A stretch of DNA of 32,104 nucleotides, taken from positions 1-32,104 of the forward strand of contig VCAW01000079.1 in assembly GCA_013607775.1 (NCBI GenBank). The letters are read 5' to 3'. Positions 21,351 through 31,372 of the stretch are shown here, one piece after another (position 1 is the stretch's first letter; every line of letters starts with the position of its first letter). This stretch comes from Campylobacterota bacterium. GTDB lineage: Bacteria; Campylobacterota; Campylobacteria; Campylobacterales; Sulfurovaceae. The notes beneath the pieces were generated by a model. That model was not told the DNA's origin and made no database searches. It saw nothing but the letters and a program-made list of their open reading frames with translations. Position numbers and translations under genes: made by a program.

Positions 21351-22331
21351 TTACCCAAGTACCTTTTTACAAAATGGATGATAATTCCCTTTAAGTCCAA
21401 TAGCATCTAAATTTCTAATAGTAGAAACCGTTGAAATAGAACCATAAGCTTCATCTAATCCAAACCCATTGCCTTTGAGTATCTCTTCATAACTACGTGT
21501 ATGCAAATCTGTAAATCCTCCAGAGAACTCTATTTCTTCTCCATTTATAGTGATAGAACGATAGGTTCTTTGTCCTACATCTCGTATTTCTTGAGGGATA
21601 TAGTCATAATTGACAGAAAGAAACCATCTTACATTTGCATTTTTAAGTTTAAATGAACCCGCATTACAATCAGGTGTTTTTACATGCACTACATTTTCTT
21701 CTACTTCCCCAAATATCCATGTAAGCATGTCATAAAAATGTACGCCAATATTTGATGCAATACCACCGGATTTTGACTGGTCTCCCTTCCATGAAATGAA
21801 GTACCATTTTCCACGACTTGTTAGGTAAGTTAAGTCAATATCATAGACTTTGCCTGGATTCTCTTCCAGTTCTTTTTGTACCTTTTCTTTTAAAGCAATA
21901 ATCGAGGGATGGAGTCGCAATTGCAAAATATTGTAAACTTTCTGTCCAGTCTCTTCTTCAATTATTTTTAATTGATCAATATTCCAAGGGTTCAATACCA
22001 ATGGCTTTTCACAAATTACATCCGCTCCACTTTTTAAACCAAAACGAATATGTGAATCATGCAAATAATTGGGTGAACAAATCGAGACATAATCTATCTT
22101 TTTGCCTGTATCTCTTCGCCATTTATCAACAAATCTATCAAAACGCTCAAATTCAGTAAAGAAATCTGCTTGAGGGAAATTGCTATCCATAATCCCTATG
22201 CCATCATAGGGGTCAAGTGCTGCTACCAATTCATTTCCTGTCTCTTTTATAGCTTTCATATGTCTCGGTGCGATATATCCTGCCGCGCCTATAAGTACAA
22301 AATTTTTATTCTCAGTCATTAAAGTCTCCAT
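21351..22331 (-). CDS. wbpB: Gfo/Idh/MocA oxidoreductase, WbpB-like
   Basis: FVLIGAAGYIAPRHMKAIKETGNELVAALDPYDG, YVSICSPNYLHDSHIRFGLKSGADVICEKPLVL, GGIASNIGVHFYDML. Confidence 0.85.
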   Translation of the reverse strand: METLMTENKNFVLIGAAGYIAPRHMKAIKETGNELVAALDPYDGIGIMDSNFPQADFFTEFERFDRFVDKWRRDTGKKIDYVSICSPNYLHDSHIRFGLKSGADVICEKPLVLNPWNIDQLKIIEEETGQKVYNILQLRLHPSIIALKEKVQKELEENPGKVYDIDLTYLTSRGKWYFISWKGDQSKSGGIASNIGVHFYDMLTWIFGEVEENVVHVKTPDCNAGSFKLKNANVRWFLSVNYDYIPQEIRDVGQRTYRSITINGEEIEFSGGFTDLHTRSYEEILKGNGFGLDEAYGSISTVSTIRNLDAIGLKGNYHPFCKKVLG

Positions 22332-23590
22332 GTAGGATTGTCTACAATCCCTTTCACATCTATAAGCACTGGCTCTTGCGTACTTATTTTCTCATAATCT
22401 GTTCTCTCTAAATCTTTAAACTGTTGATGAGCTACTGACAAGACAATAGCATCATATTTTTTATTTTTATTGAAAGGATTATCAATAATACCATGACGGT
22501 AGTATTGTTTGGGCTCAGTAGGATCCACCCATGGGTCAAATACATCTACATTACATCTATATGTTTTTAACTCTTCTATAATATCTACTACTTTAGTATT
22601 TCTCATATCTGGGCAGTTCTCTTTGAATGTAACTCCCAAGATTAGAATATTTGCATCTTTTACTTTTTTATCATAAGCAATCATCTGCTTGATGGTTTGT
22701 TCTGCAATATATTTCCCCATGCCGTTGTTAATCTGTCTTGCCCCTAGTATCAAATTAGGCTTATATCCTAACTCTTCAGCTTTATAGGTGAGATAATACG
22801 GATCCACTCCAATACAATGTCCTCCGACCAGACCAGGGGTAAGCTTAATAAAGTTCCATTTTGTAGCCGCGGCTTCGATGACTTCATTTGTATCAATACC
22901 CATAGTATCAAAGATAAGTGCCAATTCATTGATGAGAGCAATATTCACATCTCTTTGTGTATTTTCTATCACCTTAGATGCTTCTGCCACTTTAATACTT
23001 GAAGCCAAATGTGTGCCTGCTTCTATGACTGAGGCATACAATGCATCAACCCTCTTAGCTACTTCAGGCGTAGACCCAGAAGTTACCTTGAGTATCTTTT
23101 TCACTGTATGCTCTTTATCGCCAGGGTTTATACGCTCAGGAGAATAACCTGCAAAAAAATCTTTATTAAATGCCAGCCCTGAAAATTTTTCCAATTCAGG
23201 CACACAAACTTCTTCTGTTACACCAGGATATACAGTAGATTCGTAAATAACAATATCCCCTTTTTTGAGTACTTTAGCAATAGCTTGTGATGATTTGATG
23301 AGGGGTGTCAAGTCAGGTCTGCTACTTGCATCTATAGGTGTCGGCACAGTAACGATAAAAATATTGCAACTTTTGACATCTCCCATATTACTTGTAAACA
23401 CCATACCATTGTGCATAGATTCCTTAACCTGTTTTTCATCTAATTCTAATGTTCTATCAAATCCACGATTAAGCTCATCTATTCGTGTTTGATTGATATC
23501 AAGCCCAACAACTTTATATTTTTCAGAAAATGCATGGGCCAAAGGTAACCCAACATATCCTAGACCTATAATGGCTATCTTGTTTTTCAT
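22319..23590 (-). CDS. wbpA: UDP-N-acetylglucosamine 6-dehydrogenase family (WbpA/TviB-like)
   Basis: IAIIGLGYVGLPLAHAFSEKYKVVGLDI, TVPTPID, YESTVYPGVTEEVCVPEL, GLVGGHCIGVDPYYLTYKAEELGY. Confidence 0.87.
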   Translation of the reverse strand: MKNKIAIIGLGYVGLPLAHAFSEKYKVVGLDINQTRIDELNRGFDRTLELDEKQVKESMHNGMVFTSNMGDVKSCNIFIVTVPTPIDASSRPDLTPLIKSSQAIAKVLKKGDIVIYESTVYPGVTEEVCVPELEKFSGLAFNKDFFAGYSPERINPGDKEHTVKKILKVTSGSTPEVAKRVDALYASVIEAGTHLASSIKVAEASKVIENTQRDVNIALINELALIFDTMGIDTNEVIEAAATKWNFIKLTPGLVGGHCIGVDPYYLTYKAEELGYKPNLILGARQINNGMGKYIAEQTIKQMIAYDKKVKDANILILGVTFKENCPDMRNTKVVDIIEELKTYRCNVDVFDPWVDPTEPKQYYRHGIIDNPFNKNKKYDAIVLSVAHQQFKDLERTDYEKISTQEPVLIDVKGIVDNPTWRL

Positions 23591-23652
23591 GCTACTTCTT
23601 TACATATAAAATATTTCTTTAATCAGAGATATTATACCTAAACAAAATTAGC

Positions 23653-25217
23653 TCAAACCCCAGGTGCCATCCACATACTTTTAGTCAATCTACTATCTAC
23701 TAACTTTAATTGATTTTGGTAGACCTCTTCCCACTGTTTTTGGATATTTTTGTAACCTTCGTGATGCGTATTATTGGGCTGATACTCTTTATCCCATGTG
23801 ATTAGTTGTTCCGATGCACTTGCCATATTTTGATAGATATTTGCTCCCACTCCTGCTGCCATAGCAGCCCCTAAAGCCGTAGCTTCTGTCACTTTAGGAA
23901 TTTTAATAGTACATCCCGTGACATCGGCAAGTATTTGACACCATAGGTCACCCTTACTGGCTCCTCCTGCGAAGACTATTTCATCTATTTCTAACGCTGT
24001 AAAGGCTTTTATTTTTTCTAAATTAATGGCTGAGACTATGCAGGCATTCTCTTCTAGGCTTCTAAACATTGAGGCTTTATTGCAGACCTCTGGGTTAATC
24101 GAAAGATTGATAAATGAAGGGGCTGCGTGGTACCATTTTCCGTAGTTCATGCTGTCTGAGAAGATGGGAAGAATACCATGAGAACCTACAGGTACTTCTT
24201 TTGCTTTCTCTTCGAGTATTTGATACGTATCAACCCCTCTTTTTTCAGCTTCCAGCTTTTCTAAATCACAAAAAGCATCTCTAAACCATCGCATGATGAG
24301 TCCTGAGAAAAAGGTAATGCCTTCAGCTTGAGAGAGCCCCTCTATGACATGAGGATTGACTCTTATACTCATATTTTTAGGTGGCTTGACGGTACTTTTT
24401 ATATTGACTACCTGTTGCCAAAAAGAGCCACCAAGTATGGCTACTTGACCTTCTTTTACCACACCAAGTCCTGCTGCACCTAACTGCACGTCTTACACCC
24501 ACCCATGACAACTTGCGTCTGAGTAGAGAGTCCTGTCTCTTTAGCTGCCTCTTCTGTGACATTTCCCATCACACTCCCTGTCTCCAAGACAGGCGGAAAA
24601 ATATCAGATTTTATGCCTACCTTTTCTGCCATAGCAGGTGACCAGTTGCGTTCTTTTAAAGAAAATATACCTGTTGTCCCACCATTGCTAGGGTCAGTAG
24701 CGATGACACCTGAGAGCTTTGCCAGTATCCAGTCACCTATCATACTCACAGAAGCTACTTTTATATAGAGTTCAGGTTCATGATTTTTCAACCAAAGTAA
24801 TCTTGGTAAAGCACCCAAAGCAAAGGTCTGTCCAGACTCTACATAAAATGCCTCTTCTATGCCTTCATATTGTTCTTTTAAAAAACGTACCTCTTTGTCT
24901 GCTCTGGCATCCACATTGGCAACACCCCAGATAGCTTCACCCTCTTTGTCATACACCACAATGCCCTCACGCATAGAGGTGGCAGATACGGCTAAAATAT
25001 CAGAGCCTTTTAATCCTGCTTTTTCAAGTGCTGTTTTTATGCACCATACAGCCAAATCCCAGTTTTTATCTACATCAAAAGTCATAGACTTTGGCACAGC
25101 TTCTACTTCTAGATGTATCCACTCTTTTTGTGCCACAGAGATTTGATTGCCTTTGGTATCAAAGATAACTGCCCTTACCGAGCCTGTACCTGCATCTATT
25201 GCCATGAGATATTGCAT
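23653..25217 (-). pseudogene. lsrK: Autoinducer-2 kinase LsrK-like FGGY kinase, frameshifted near 24490
   Basis: N-half MQYLMAIDAGTGSVRAVIFDTKGNQI...VVMGG; C-half VQLGAAGLGVVKEGQVAILGGSFWQQVVNI...NVRVNPHV-like...MRWFRDAFC...WYHAAPSFINLSINPEVCNKASMFRSLEENA. The halves are contiguous in LsrK but in different frames here (GGTGGGTGTAAGACGTGCAG). Confidence 0.82.
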
Positions 25218-25225
25218 GGGGACTC

Positions 25226-26383
25226 CTATAGTGCTTGTTTGAGTTTTGCTTGTTCTAGTTCCCAATACTCCATATCAAAACTATCTGATATAGAGATACT
25301 CTGATAGCCACCCAATTTATCGGCATGAAGTACTGCCATCATGGTATGCTCTACCACATCATTAATGACCTCTGCTTCTTTTTGTGTCTTTCCAAAAGTC
25401 ACTATACCGAAGTCCTTTATCACCGCATACTTAGGGTTTGTATCGAGCATAATTTCATCTGTTTTGTATGCATTAAAGTAGGTCTCGTACGCCACTCGGT
25501 AATGTCTTAATGCATCTTCTACATCCCAATCTTCCAGTACCAAAGGCACACGTTTAGTTCTTATGATATGTTCAGGCGTAAGCACCCCACGAGTCACTTT
25601 GGCTCGGAGATTCTCTTGTGATGCATAGTGCAGTGCCAATGGTGTTTGATTGACATGTATAAATTTATCTATCTTTAAATCATCCAAGTCAAATGCTTTA
25701 GGGGTCATCTCATCCAATTCTACCTTAGCATGCTCTTCTAAAAATGCTTCTGCTTTACTTACCGCTTCTATCATCTTATCGTACGATTTTTTTGCATCAT
25801 TATCAAAGGTGAAAATGCCATGGTTATGCAAGATGATTCCCTCGCAGGCATCCCAGTCAAAATCATGCTCTGTCATCTCATAAATCTTCTGAGCCAAAAT
25901 AAACCCAGGCATTACATAAGGAACTATAAGAAAATTAGGATAGAGTTTTTCTATACTCTCTTTGCCCTGTTTAGAGTTGCTTATAGTCACCACAGCATCT
26001 GCATGGGTATGGTCTACCACCTTAAATGGTATGAGTGCGTGAAGTATCGCTTCTACAGAGGGGTTGGGTGCGGTTTTGTCTATCATCGCTGCTTTTTGTC
26101 CGCTTACCATGTCAGTATCTGAAAGATTTTTCATCTTTGCCATCTCTAATAGTGTCTCCATCTTTACAGGAGCAAAACCTTCTGCCTTTATGCTTACCAA
26201 GTCCCAACCTGAGCCCTTCACGTAGAGTATCTCTTCACCATTTACCATACTTTTTACAGAAGTATTGCCTCCTCCATGCAGTACAAGTTCATCACTTTGT
26301 CCTAACAAATTAGAGGTATACACACGCATATCAAGGTCAGTTTTACACATCTGTGCCTTCGCATCATCCCATAGATTTTTCAC
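25226..26383 (-). CDS. Class II aldolase/adducin-family protein, standalone (resembles N-terminal half of RhaD-type bifunctional aldolase/dehydrogenases)
   Basis: LWDDAKAQ...VYTSNLLGQSDELVLHGGGNTSVKS, VDHTHADAVVTIS, GIILHNHGIFTF; GTG start; no SDR domain in the 385-aa ORF. Confidence 0.8.
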   Translation of the reverse strand: MKNLWDDAKAQMCKTDLDMRVYTSNLLGQSDELVLHGGGNTSVKSMVNGEEILYVKGSGWDLVSIKAEGFAPVKMETLLEMAKMKNLSDTDMVSGQKAAMIDKTAPNPSVEAILHALIPFKVVDHTHADAVVTISNSKQGKESIEKLYPNFLIVPYVMPGFILAQKIYEMTEHDFDWDACEGIILHNHGIFTFDNDAKKSYDKMIEAVSKAEAFLEEHAKVELDEMTPKAFDLDDLKIDKFIHVNQTPLALHYASQENLRAKVTRGVLTPEHIIRTKRVPLVLEDWDVEDALRHYRVAYETYFNAYKTDEIMLDTNPKYAVIKDFGIVTFGKTQKEAEVINDVVEHTMMAVLHADKLGGYQSISISDSFDMEYWELEQAKLKQAL

Positions 26384-26386
26384 GCG

Positions 26387-26692
26387 CTATCCCAATACTT
26401 CTAAATTGTCTGTATATTTGTGCTCACAGTATGGCTCATAACTTGACTTGTACACGGCATAGTGTGCTGAAGCCTTGTGTCCGTCAAGTGCCGCTTCATC
26501 TTCCCATGACTCATACGCCATAAATTTTCTAGGATTGTCAGCATATTGAAATATCTCATAAAATATCACACCCTTTTCTGCTTTACTTGGCTCCACCATC
26601 GCAGAAAGAAGATCTTTCATCTTTGCTATGCTTTCCGCATCATCTTTTGCTATGAATGTTACGCGTTTTGTGATTGTCATTGTTTTCTCCAT
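26387..26692 (-). CDS. ABM-fold small protein (antibiotic-biosynthesis monooxygenase/LsrG/YgiN-like)
   Basis: ~100 aa: EKGVIFYEIFQYADNPRKFMAYESWEDEAALDGHKASAHY; 3-nt gap to the aldolase. Confidence 0.78.
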   Translation of the reverse strand: MEKTMTITKRVTFIAKDDAESIAKMKDLLSAMVEPSKAEKGVIFYEIFQYADNPRKFMAYESWEDEAALDGHKASAHYAVYKSSYEPYCEHKYTDNLEVLG

Positions 26693-26709
26693 TTTTTTAT
26701 TTTTTTATT

Positions 26710-29118
26710 TTACTCATTTTCACAGCGCATTCGCTTACGCCGTCTCATATACCAATACATAAAGCCACCACCAAGAAACAATCCACCCAATACCTGTACC
26801 CAAGCAGAGAGAAGTATACTTTTATGAACGATAGTTTTGTGCATGTCATTATCTATGTTTACACCTGCAAATTTCGCTGTATGCACCATGAGTGAGACTG
26901 CCAAGTCTTTGCTTGGGAGTTCTTTATGACATGCTAGACATGCGCCTTGACGGTCAAGTTTATCTAAGGTTTGTTTGTCAAGTGCTTGAGAGAGTTTCCA
27001 GTGGTTTCCTACTGTTTGCACCTGTGTACCATTTTCATCTATCATCACTGAGTAGTCATGCTTTAGATTTGGTATGGCAGGTATCTGCTCGTCCACTTGT
27101 TTGACCAAAAGTTTTTTTTGGGCATCCATGAGGTCGACAATGGTTGTCTTGCTCTGATCTGCAAAATACTTCCCACCATTAACACCTTTCCCTTGTGCTT
27201 TTAAGCTTGTATGACAACTCTCACAGGTACGTGACTTTTTACTTACAGTATGTGGTTGCACAGGAGACATCACGATGGAGTTTACTCCCTCTTTATCTGC
27301 TTTTACTGTACCATTGTTTTCTACACCTTTAAGCTTCCAAATGTGGTTTTGAAGCAAAGCATTGCCATCTTTACCTATGACAGTGAGTGTCACTTGACAT
27401 CCTGGAATTGTAGGAGAGATGCGTCCTTCTCCATTTTGAGAAAGAGCTGGGTCTTCCCAACGTAAGTAGGAACGTGTTTCTGTCACCTTTCCATCTACCA
27501 AGAAGTCTTTGAGGGTATCCACCTCTCCTGTTTTCCCATTGACATGGTGTTTCGATGCCGCCAGATAGTCTGGATTTTGTTTTCCTCCTGAGTAGTCTAC
27601 CTTCACATGACAACCATAACACTGTGGTGCCCATGTTGCATGGCAGGTGTAACACTCCAACTTATCCGTATGCGCTTCTATCTGATCCATCGCCACTAAA
27701 CCCTCTTTGGAGATTTTTTCTTCTTCTTTTAGAAGTTTAAGGGGTTTAAGTTCGATGTCTTTCCCTGAAGAGAGATGCATCAGTACCTTGTTGCCTTTAC
27801 GTACCGCCTTAGTCAGAGGGTTTCCTCTGGCTGAAAGTAAGAAACCATCTCCTCTCTCTTTAGGGATGGCACCTTGTTTCAAGTACTCTGCCAACGATTT
27901 GGTTGTACCTCTTGCTTTGCCTGTTTTAGGCGTGGTGGCAAACTCATCACTATAGCCTAATGGCAACTCCCAAGGGTATTTCTTCGTCGTTCCGTGGCAG
28001 TCTTGACACTCTATCTCCACAGCACCTAAGTTCGCACCTCTTGCAAAGCCATCTCCATGCATATCGTTAGAGGTATGACAGTCTTGACAGAGCATCCCTT
28101 TGGAGTAGTGTATATCCTCTGTAAGATGCAAATAACGCTTCGTATGTAACTTTGGTTGTCCATTACCTTGAGCGTCAAAGGTGGCTTTATACTCTGTCTC
28201 CATCAATCCTTGGTAACTTACCCCGATACGCTTACCACGGTTATGACATGTCGTACAGGTCTCTACAGGAATGCCTGAATAGTTCACATCATGCACAGAG
28301 ACTTTCACGTCACGAGAAGACTGAATAACATGCACCAACATATGCCCGTCTTCTTGTGTGGGGATACTCGTGTCTTTACCTTCATAAAGTCCTGCATTAG
28401 AATAAGGCACATGACAAGAAGCACAGCCTATCCCTCTGTAGTCTCCTCTTCTTTTTCGTCCTTTGCCCCCTGTGTGACAACGCAAACACTCTTGACGCAA
28501 ATAGGTATACACCGAAAGTGATGGATCTTTCTCTACCTCCTCGGCAGTAGGTGCCGCAGGTAGTTCTTTGGTTACATCAAGCATAGCTTGGGGTTCTTGT
28601 TTTTGGAGCTTTGCCATATAGGCTTTGTAAACCTCTGTACCTTGGCGTTCATGCAGTGACTTGGTACCAAAGTTTGTGTAGGTGTGCTTATACCCCTCTT
28701 TTGCACCAAATCCCCACATGGCACCGTGGATTTTCCCTTGCTCTGTTGCCATAAGGTTGTTCTCTTGGGCAGCTACTTGATTAGGGTGACACATCCCACA
28801 GGTATTTTTGTTTATCCATGGACTTGCAGGATAAGGGTAGTATTCTTTAGGGCCTTCGTGGGTTTTAAAATACGCCAAAGTCCCCTTATGTGCCTCTTCT
28901 TTTTGCGTCGCTTCGGGGTTACCTCCATGACAGACGATACAGTCATTTCCTTTTGCCCCTGCTTCATCTGCTTTTTGCAAAATGGCTTGCATCATGCCTG
29001 AGTTTTTATCACGAATATCTTTAATGCCTGCATGGCAGACAATACACTCATTTTGTAACTGCGCTACCAAAAGGTTTCCAAAAACTAAGAAAAAAAGGAT
29101 GATTATTTTCATCTTCAC
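26710..29118 (-). CDS. Membrane-anchored multiheme c-type cytochrome with 12 CXXCH motifs
   Basis: Signal peptide; CIVCH x2, CGMCH, CLRCH, CASCH, CTTCH, CQDCH x2, CYTCH, CYGCH, CESCH, CLACH; C-terminal TM (SAWVQVLGGLFLGGGFMYWYM) and basic tail. Confidence 0.93.
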   Translation of the reverse strand: MKMKIIILFFLVFGNLLVAQLQNECIVCHAGIKDIRDKNSGMMQAILQKADEAGAKGNDCIVCHGGNPEATQKEEAHKGTLAYFKTHEGPKEYYPYPASPWINKNTCGMCHPNQVAAQENNLMATEQGKIHGAMWGFGAKEGYKHTYTNFGTKSLHERQGTEVYKAYMAKLQKQEPQAMLDVTKELPAAPTAEEVEKDPSLSVYTYLRQECLRCHTGGKGRKRRGDYRGIGCASCHVPYSNAGLYEGKDTSIPTQEDGHMLVHVIQSSRDVKVSVHDVNYSGIPVETCTTCHNRGKRIGVSYQGLMETEYKATFDAQGNGQPKLHTKRYLHLTEDIHYSKGMLCQDCHTSNDMHGDGFARGANLGAVEIECQDCHGTTKKYPWELPLGYSDEFATTPKTGKARGTTKSLAEYLKQGAIPKERGDGFLLSARGNPLTKAVRKGNKVLMHLSSGKDIELKPLKLLKEEEKISKEGLVAMDQIEAHTDKLECYTCHATWAPQCYGCHVKVDYSGGKQNPDYLAASKHHVNGKTGEVDTLKDFLVDGKVTETRSYLRWEDPALSQNGEGRISPTIPGCQVTLTVIGKDGNALLQNHIWKLKGVENNGTVKADKEGVNSIVMSPVQPHTVSKKSRTCESCHTSLKAQGKGVNGGKYFADQSKTTIVDLMDAQKKLLVKQVDEQIPAIPNLKHDYSVMIDENGTQVQTVGNHWKLSQALDKQTLDKLDRQGACLACHKELPSKDLAVSLMVHTAKFAGVNIDNDMHKTIVHKSILLSAWVQVLGGLFLGGGFMYWYMRRRKRMRCENE

Positions 29119-29192
29119 AACTCCTACACGAAAGTCTATTATTATAGCAGGTATTCATATTAGATTTACACGAATATGCTATAATTTACTAA

Positions 29193-29394
29193 TTGAACCC
29201 TCTAAATAACCTAGACATTCACAATGGGTTTTGCAAATGTAAGATTGTACAAGAGGTTTACAAGTCCTAGCCATAGCTAAGTCGCAGTAAATATCTTGTG
29301 CAAGATTGCGTTTGCAAAGCCCACCCTGCGGGCATCACTAGCTTTCGCCTAGGCTAGAGATGTTGTGAACATCTAGGTTATTTAGCGGGTTCAA
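29193..29394. repeat. 202-bp structured element with 23-bp terminal inverted repeats and nested stems
   Basis: TTGAACCCTCTAAATAACCTAGA (29193-29215) vs reverse complement of 29372-29394 (22/23 identical). Inner arms 29225-29253 / 29295-29323 pair over 29 nt with 4 G-U and 2 mismatches. Confidence 0.75.
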
Positions 29395-29417
29395 CTCTAT
29401 AAAAACTGGACGTATGT

Positions 29418-30236
29418 ATGAAAAAACTTCTTTTACTTGGGTTTCTTGCCCTGTTCACATTTGCTCATGCAAAAATGGTAGATGGCATTGCATGTATTGT
29501 TGAGAGGGAGTGTATTACTTCTGCTGAAATACGTGCTATCCAAACACAATATTCTATCTCCAAAAAAGAGGCCCTCAATCTTCTTATACAAGACAGGTTA
29601 CAAAAATCTGCCATGAGAGATATTGTCATTGATGAAAAAGTGATTGATAGTAAGATATCAAGCATCGCTGCACAAAACAATCTTACTGTGCCTAAAATGC
29701 AGAAGATATTAAAAGAGCAAGGTACCTCTTGGGAAAAATACCGCTCAAGCATTAGAAATGCTATGAAAAAAGAGAAGTTTTTTCAAGAACATGTAGTCAA
29801 TACCATCCCCGAACCAAGTGAAGATGAGCTCAAACTCTACTATACAAACCATAAAGAGCAATTTATCTTGCCAAGTACGATAAACCTCATCGAGTATAGT
29901 GCTAAATCAGAGCAAAAAATGAAAGATTTTTTACGCACTAAAGATACAAAGAAAGTAAAAAGCCATCAAGTCACTAAGTCAACCAAAGATTTAAACCCTA
30001 CACTTCTTAGTACTATTTTACAAACACAAGACGGCTCATACACTCGTCCTTTTAATGCCGGGGACAAATATATCAGCTACAAAGTGCTTTCTAAAAGTGG
30101 TGAGATTACTATGCCTTTCGAGTCTGCTAGAGGTGCAGTTGCTGCAAGATGGAAAAAACAACAACAGACAAAAGCAATCAAAGATTATTTTGAAAAGCTT
30201 AAAACAAATGCTGACGTGCAATATATAAAAAGATAA
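29418..30236 (+). CDS. Periplasmic SurA-like chaperone / peptidyl-prolyl isomerase family protein
   Basis: Signal peptide [73 protein letters not shown]. Confidence 0.78.
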   Translation: MKKLLLLGFLALFTFAHAKMVDGIACIVERECITSAEIRAIQTQYSISKKEALNLLIQDRLQKSAMRDIVIDEKVIDSKISSIAAQNNLTVPKMQKILKEQGTSWEKYRSSIRNAMKKEKFFQEHVVNTIPEPSEDELKLYYTNHKEQFILPSTINLIEYSAKSEQKMKDFLRTKDTKKVKSHQVTKSTKDLNPTLLSTILQTQDGSYTRPFNAGDKYISYKVLSKSGEITMPFESARGAVAARWKKQQQTKAIKDYFEKLKTNADVQYIKR

Positions 30237-30244
30237 GGAAAAAC

Positions 30245-30814
30245 ATGGGATTAAAATCCGATAAGTGGATACGCGAAAAATCAATCAATGAAGCGATGAT
30301 AACACCTTTTTGTGAAGGTTTGGTAGGAGAGGGTGTTGTCTCCTATGGACTCAGTTCTTACGGGTATGACATTCGTGTCACAGATGAATTTAAAATCTTT
30401 ACCAATATCAATGCCGAAGTGGTAGATCCAAAAGATTTTAACGAAAACAATGTTGTTGACTTTAAAGGTGACATCTGTATTGTACCGCCTAACTCTTTTG
30501 CACTTGCTAGAACCGTTGAGTACTTTAAAATGCCTAAAGACACTTTGGCTATTTGTCTAGGTAAAAGTACCTATGCACGTTGTGGTATCATCGTTAATGT
30601 CACGCCATTTGAGCCAGGCTTTGAAGGGCATATTACCATCGAGATATCTAACACCACTCCACTACCTGCAAAAATCTATGCCAACGAGGGTATCGCACAA
30701 GTTCTTTTCCTTCAAGGAGATGAAGAGTGTGAAACAACCTATGCAGACAGACGTGGTAAGTACCAAAGTCAAACAGGTATCACATTACCAAGAATTCTCA
30801 AAAAAGACGTTTAG
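30245..30814 (+). CDS. dcd: dCTP deaminase
   Basis: [67 protein letters not shown]. Confidence 0.95.
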   Translation: MGLKSDKWIREKSINEAMITPFCEGLVGEGVVSYGLSSYGYDIRVTDEFKIFTNINAEVVDPKDFNENNVVDFKGDICIVPPNSFALARTVEYFKMPKDTLAICLGKSTYARCGIIVNVTPFEPGFEGHITIEISNTTPLPAKIYANEGIAQVLFLQGDEECETTYADRRGKYQSQTGITLPRILKKDV

Positions 30815-30822
30815 TCTTTTTT
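30800..30822 (+). terminator. Rho-independent-type terminator overlapping the dcd stop
   Basis: AAAAAAGAC (30800-30808) - GTTTA loop - GTCTTTTTT (30814-30822). Confidence 0.5.
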
Positions 30823-30896
30823 AACTATAAATCACTCCCCTTAAGATAAATCTATTATAATTTATTACCATAAATTTTATATATAAAGGGGAAAGT

Positions 30897-31367
30897 ATGG
30901 CATTTTTTGATTTTTTAGGTAATGCAGGTAAAAAACTGCTCGGTAAAGGTGATGACAACGAAGCCATCAAAAATGAGATAGAATCTAGTTTTTCTGAACT
31001 TCCAGTGCAAGGTTTGGTTGTAGAGGTAGATGATGATACTGTTGCGCTAGGTGGTGTTGCTACAGATGGCGCAACAAAAGAAAAAGCGATTCTCATAGCA
31101 GGAAATGTTGAAGGCATCTCAAAAGTAAATGCTGACCAGCTGGTGACACTGACACAAATTTCTGAAGAGAATGTACGAGAAGAAGAGGTTTTTGAACCTG
31201 TATTCTACACCATTCAAAAAGGTGATACACTTTGGGGTATCTCTTCGGAGTTCTACGGAAACGGTAGTAAGTACCCTCTCATTGTAGAGGCCAATCTTGA
31301 AGTCATCAAAGACGCAGACCTCATCTATCCGGGTCAAGCGATTCGTATACCTGAACTTATCGTTTAG
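30897..31367 (+). CDS. kbp: BON + LysM domain protein, Kbp/YgaU-like
   Basis: MAFFDFLGNAGKKLLGKG..., BON-like VVEVDDDTVALGGVATDGATKEKAILIAGNVEGI, LysM YTIQKGDTLWGISSEFYGNGSKYPLIVEAN...IYPGQAIRIPE. Confidence 0.88.
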   Translation: MAFFDFLGNAGKKLLGKGDDNEAIKNEIESSFSELPVQGLVVEVDDDTVALGGVATDGATKEKAILIAGNVEGISKVNADQLVTLTQISEENVREEEVFEPVFYTIQKGDTLWGISSEFYGNGSKYPLIVEANLEVIKDADLIYPGQAIRIPELIV

Positions 31368-31372
31368 GTACG

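Noticed and set aside
26892-29209. Many plus-strand ORFs across the cytochrome gene
   Set aside because: Antisense to a single 802-aa ORF with 12 CXXCH motifs; codon bias supports the minus strand.
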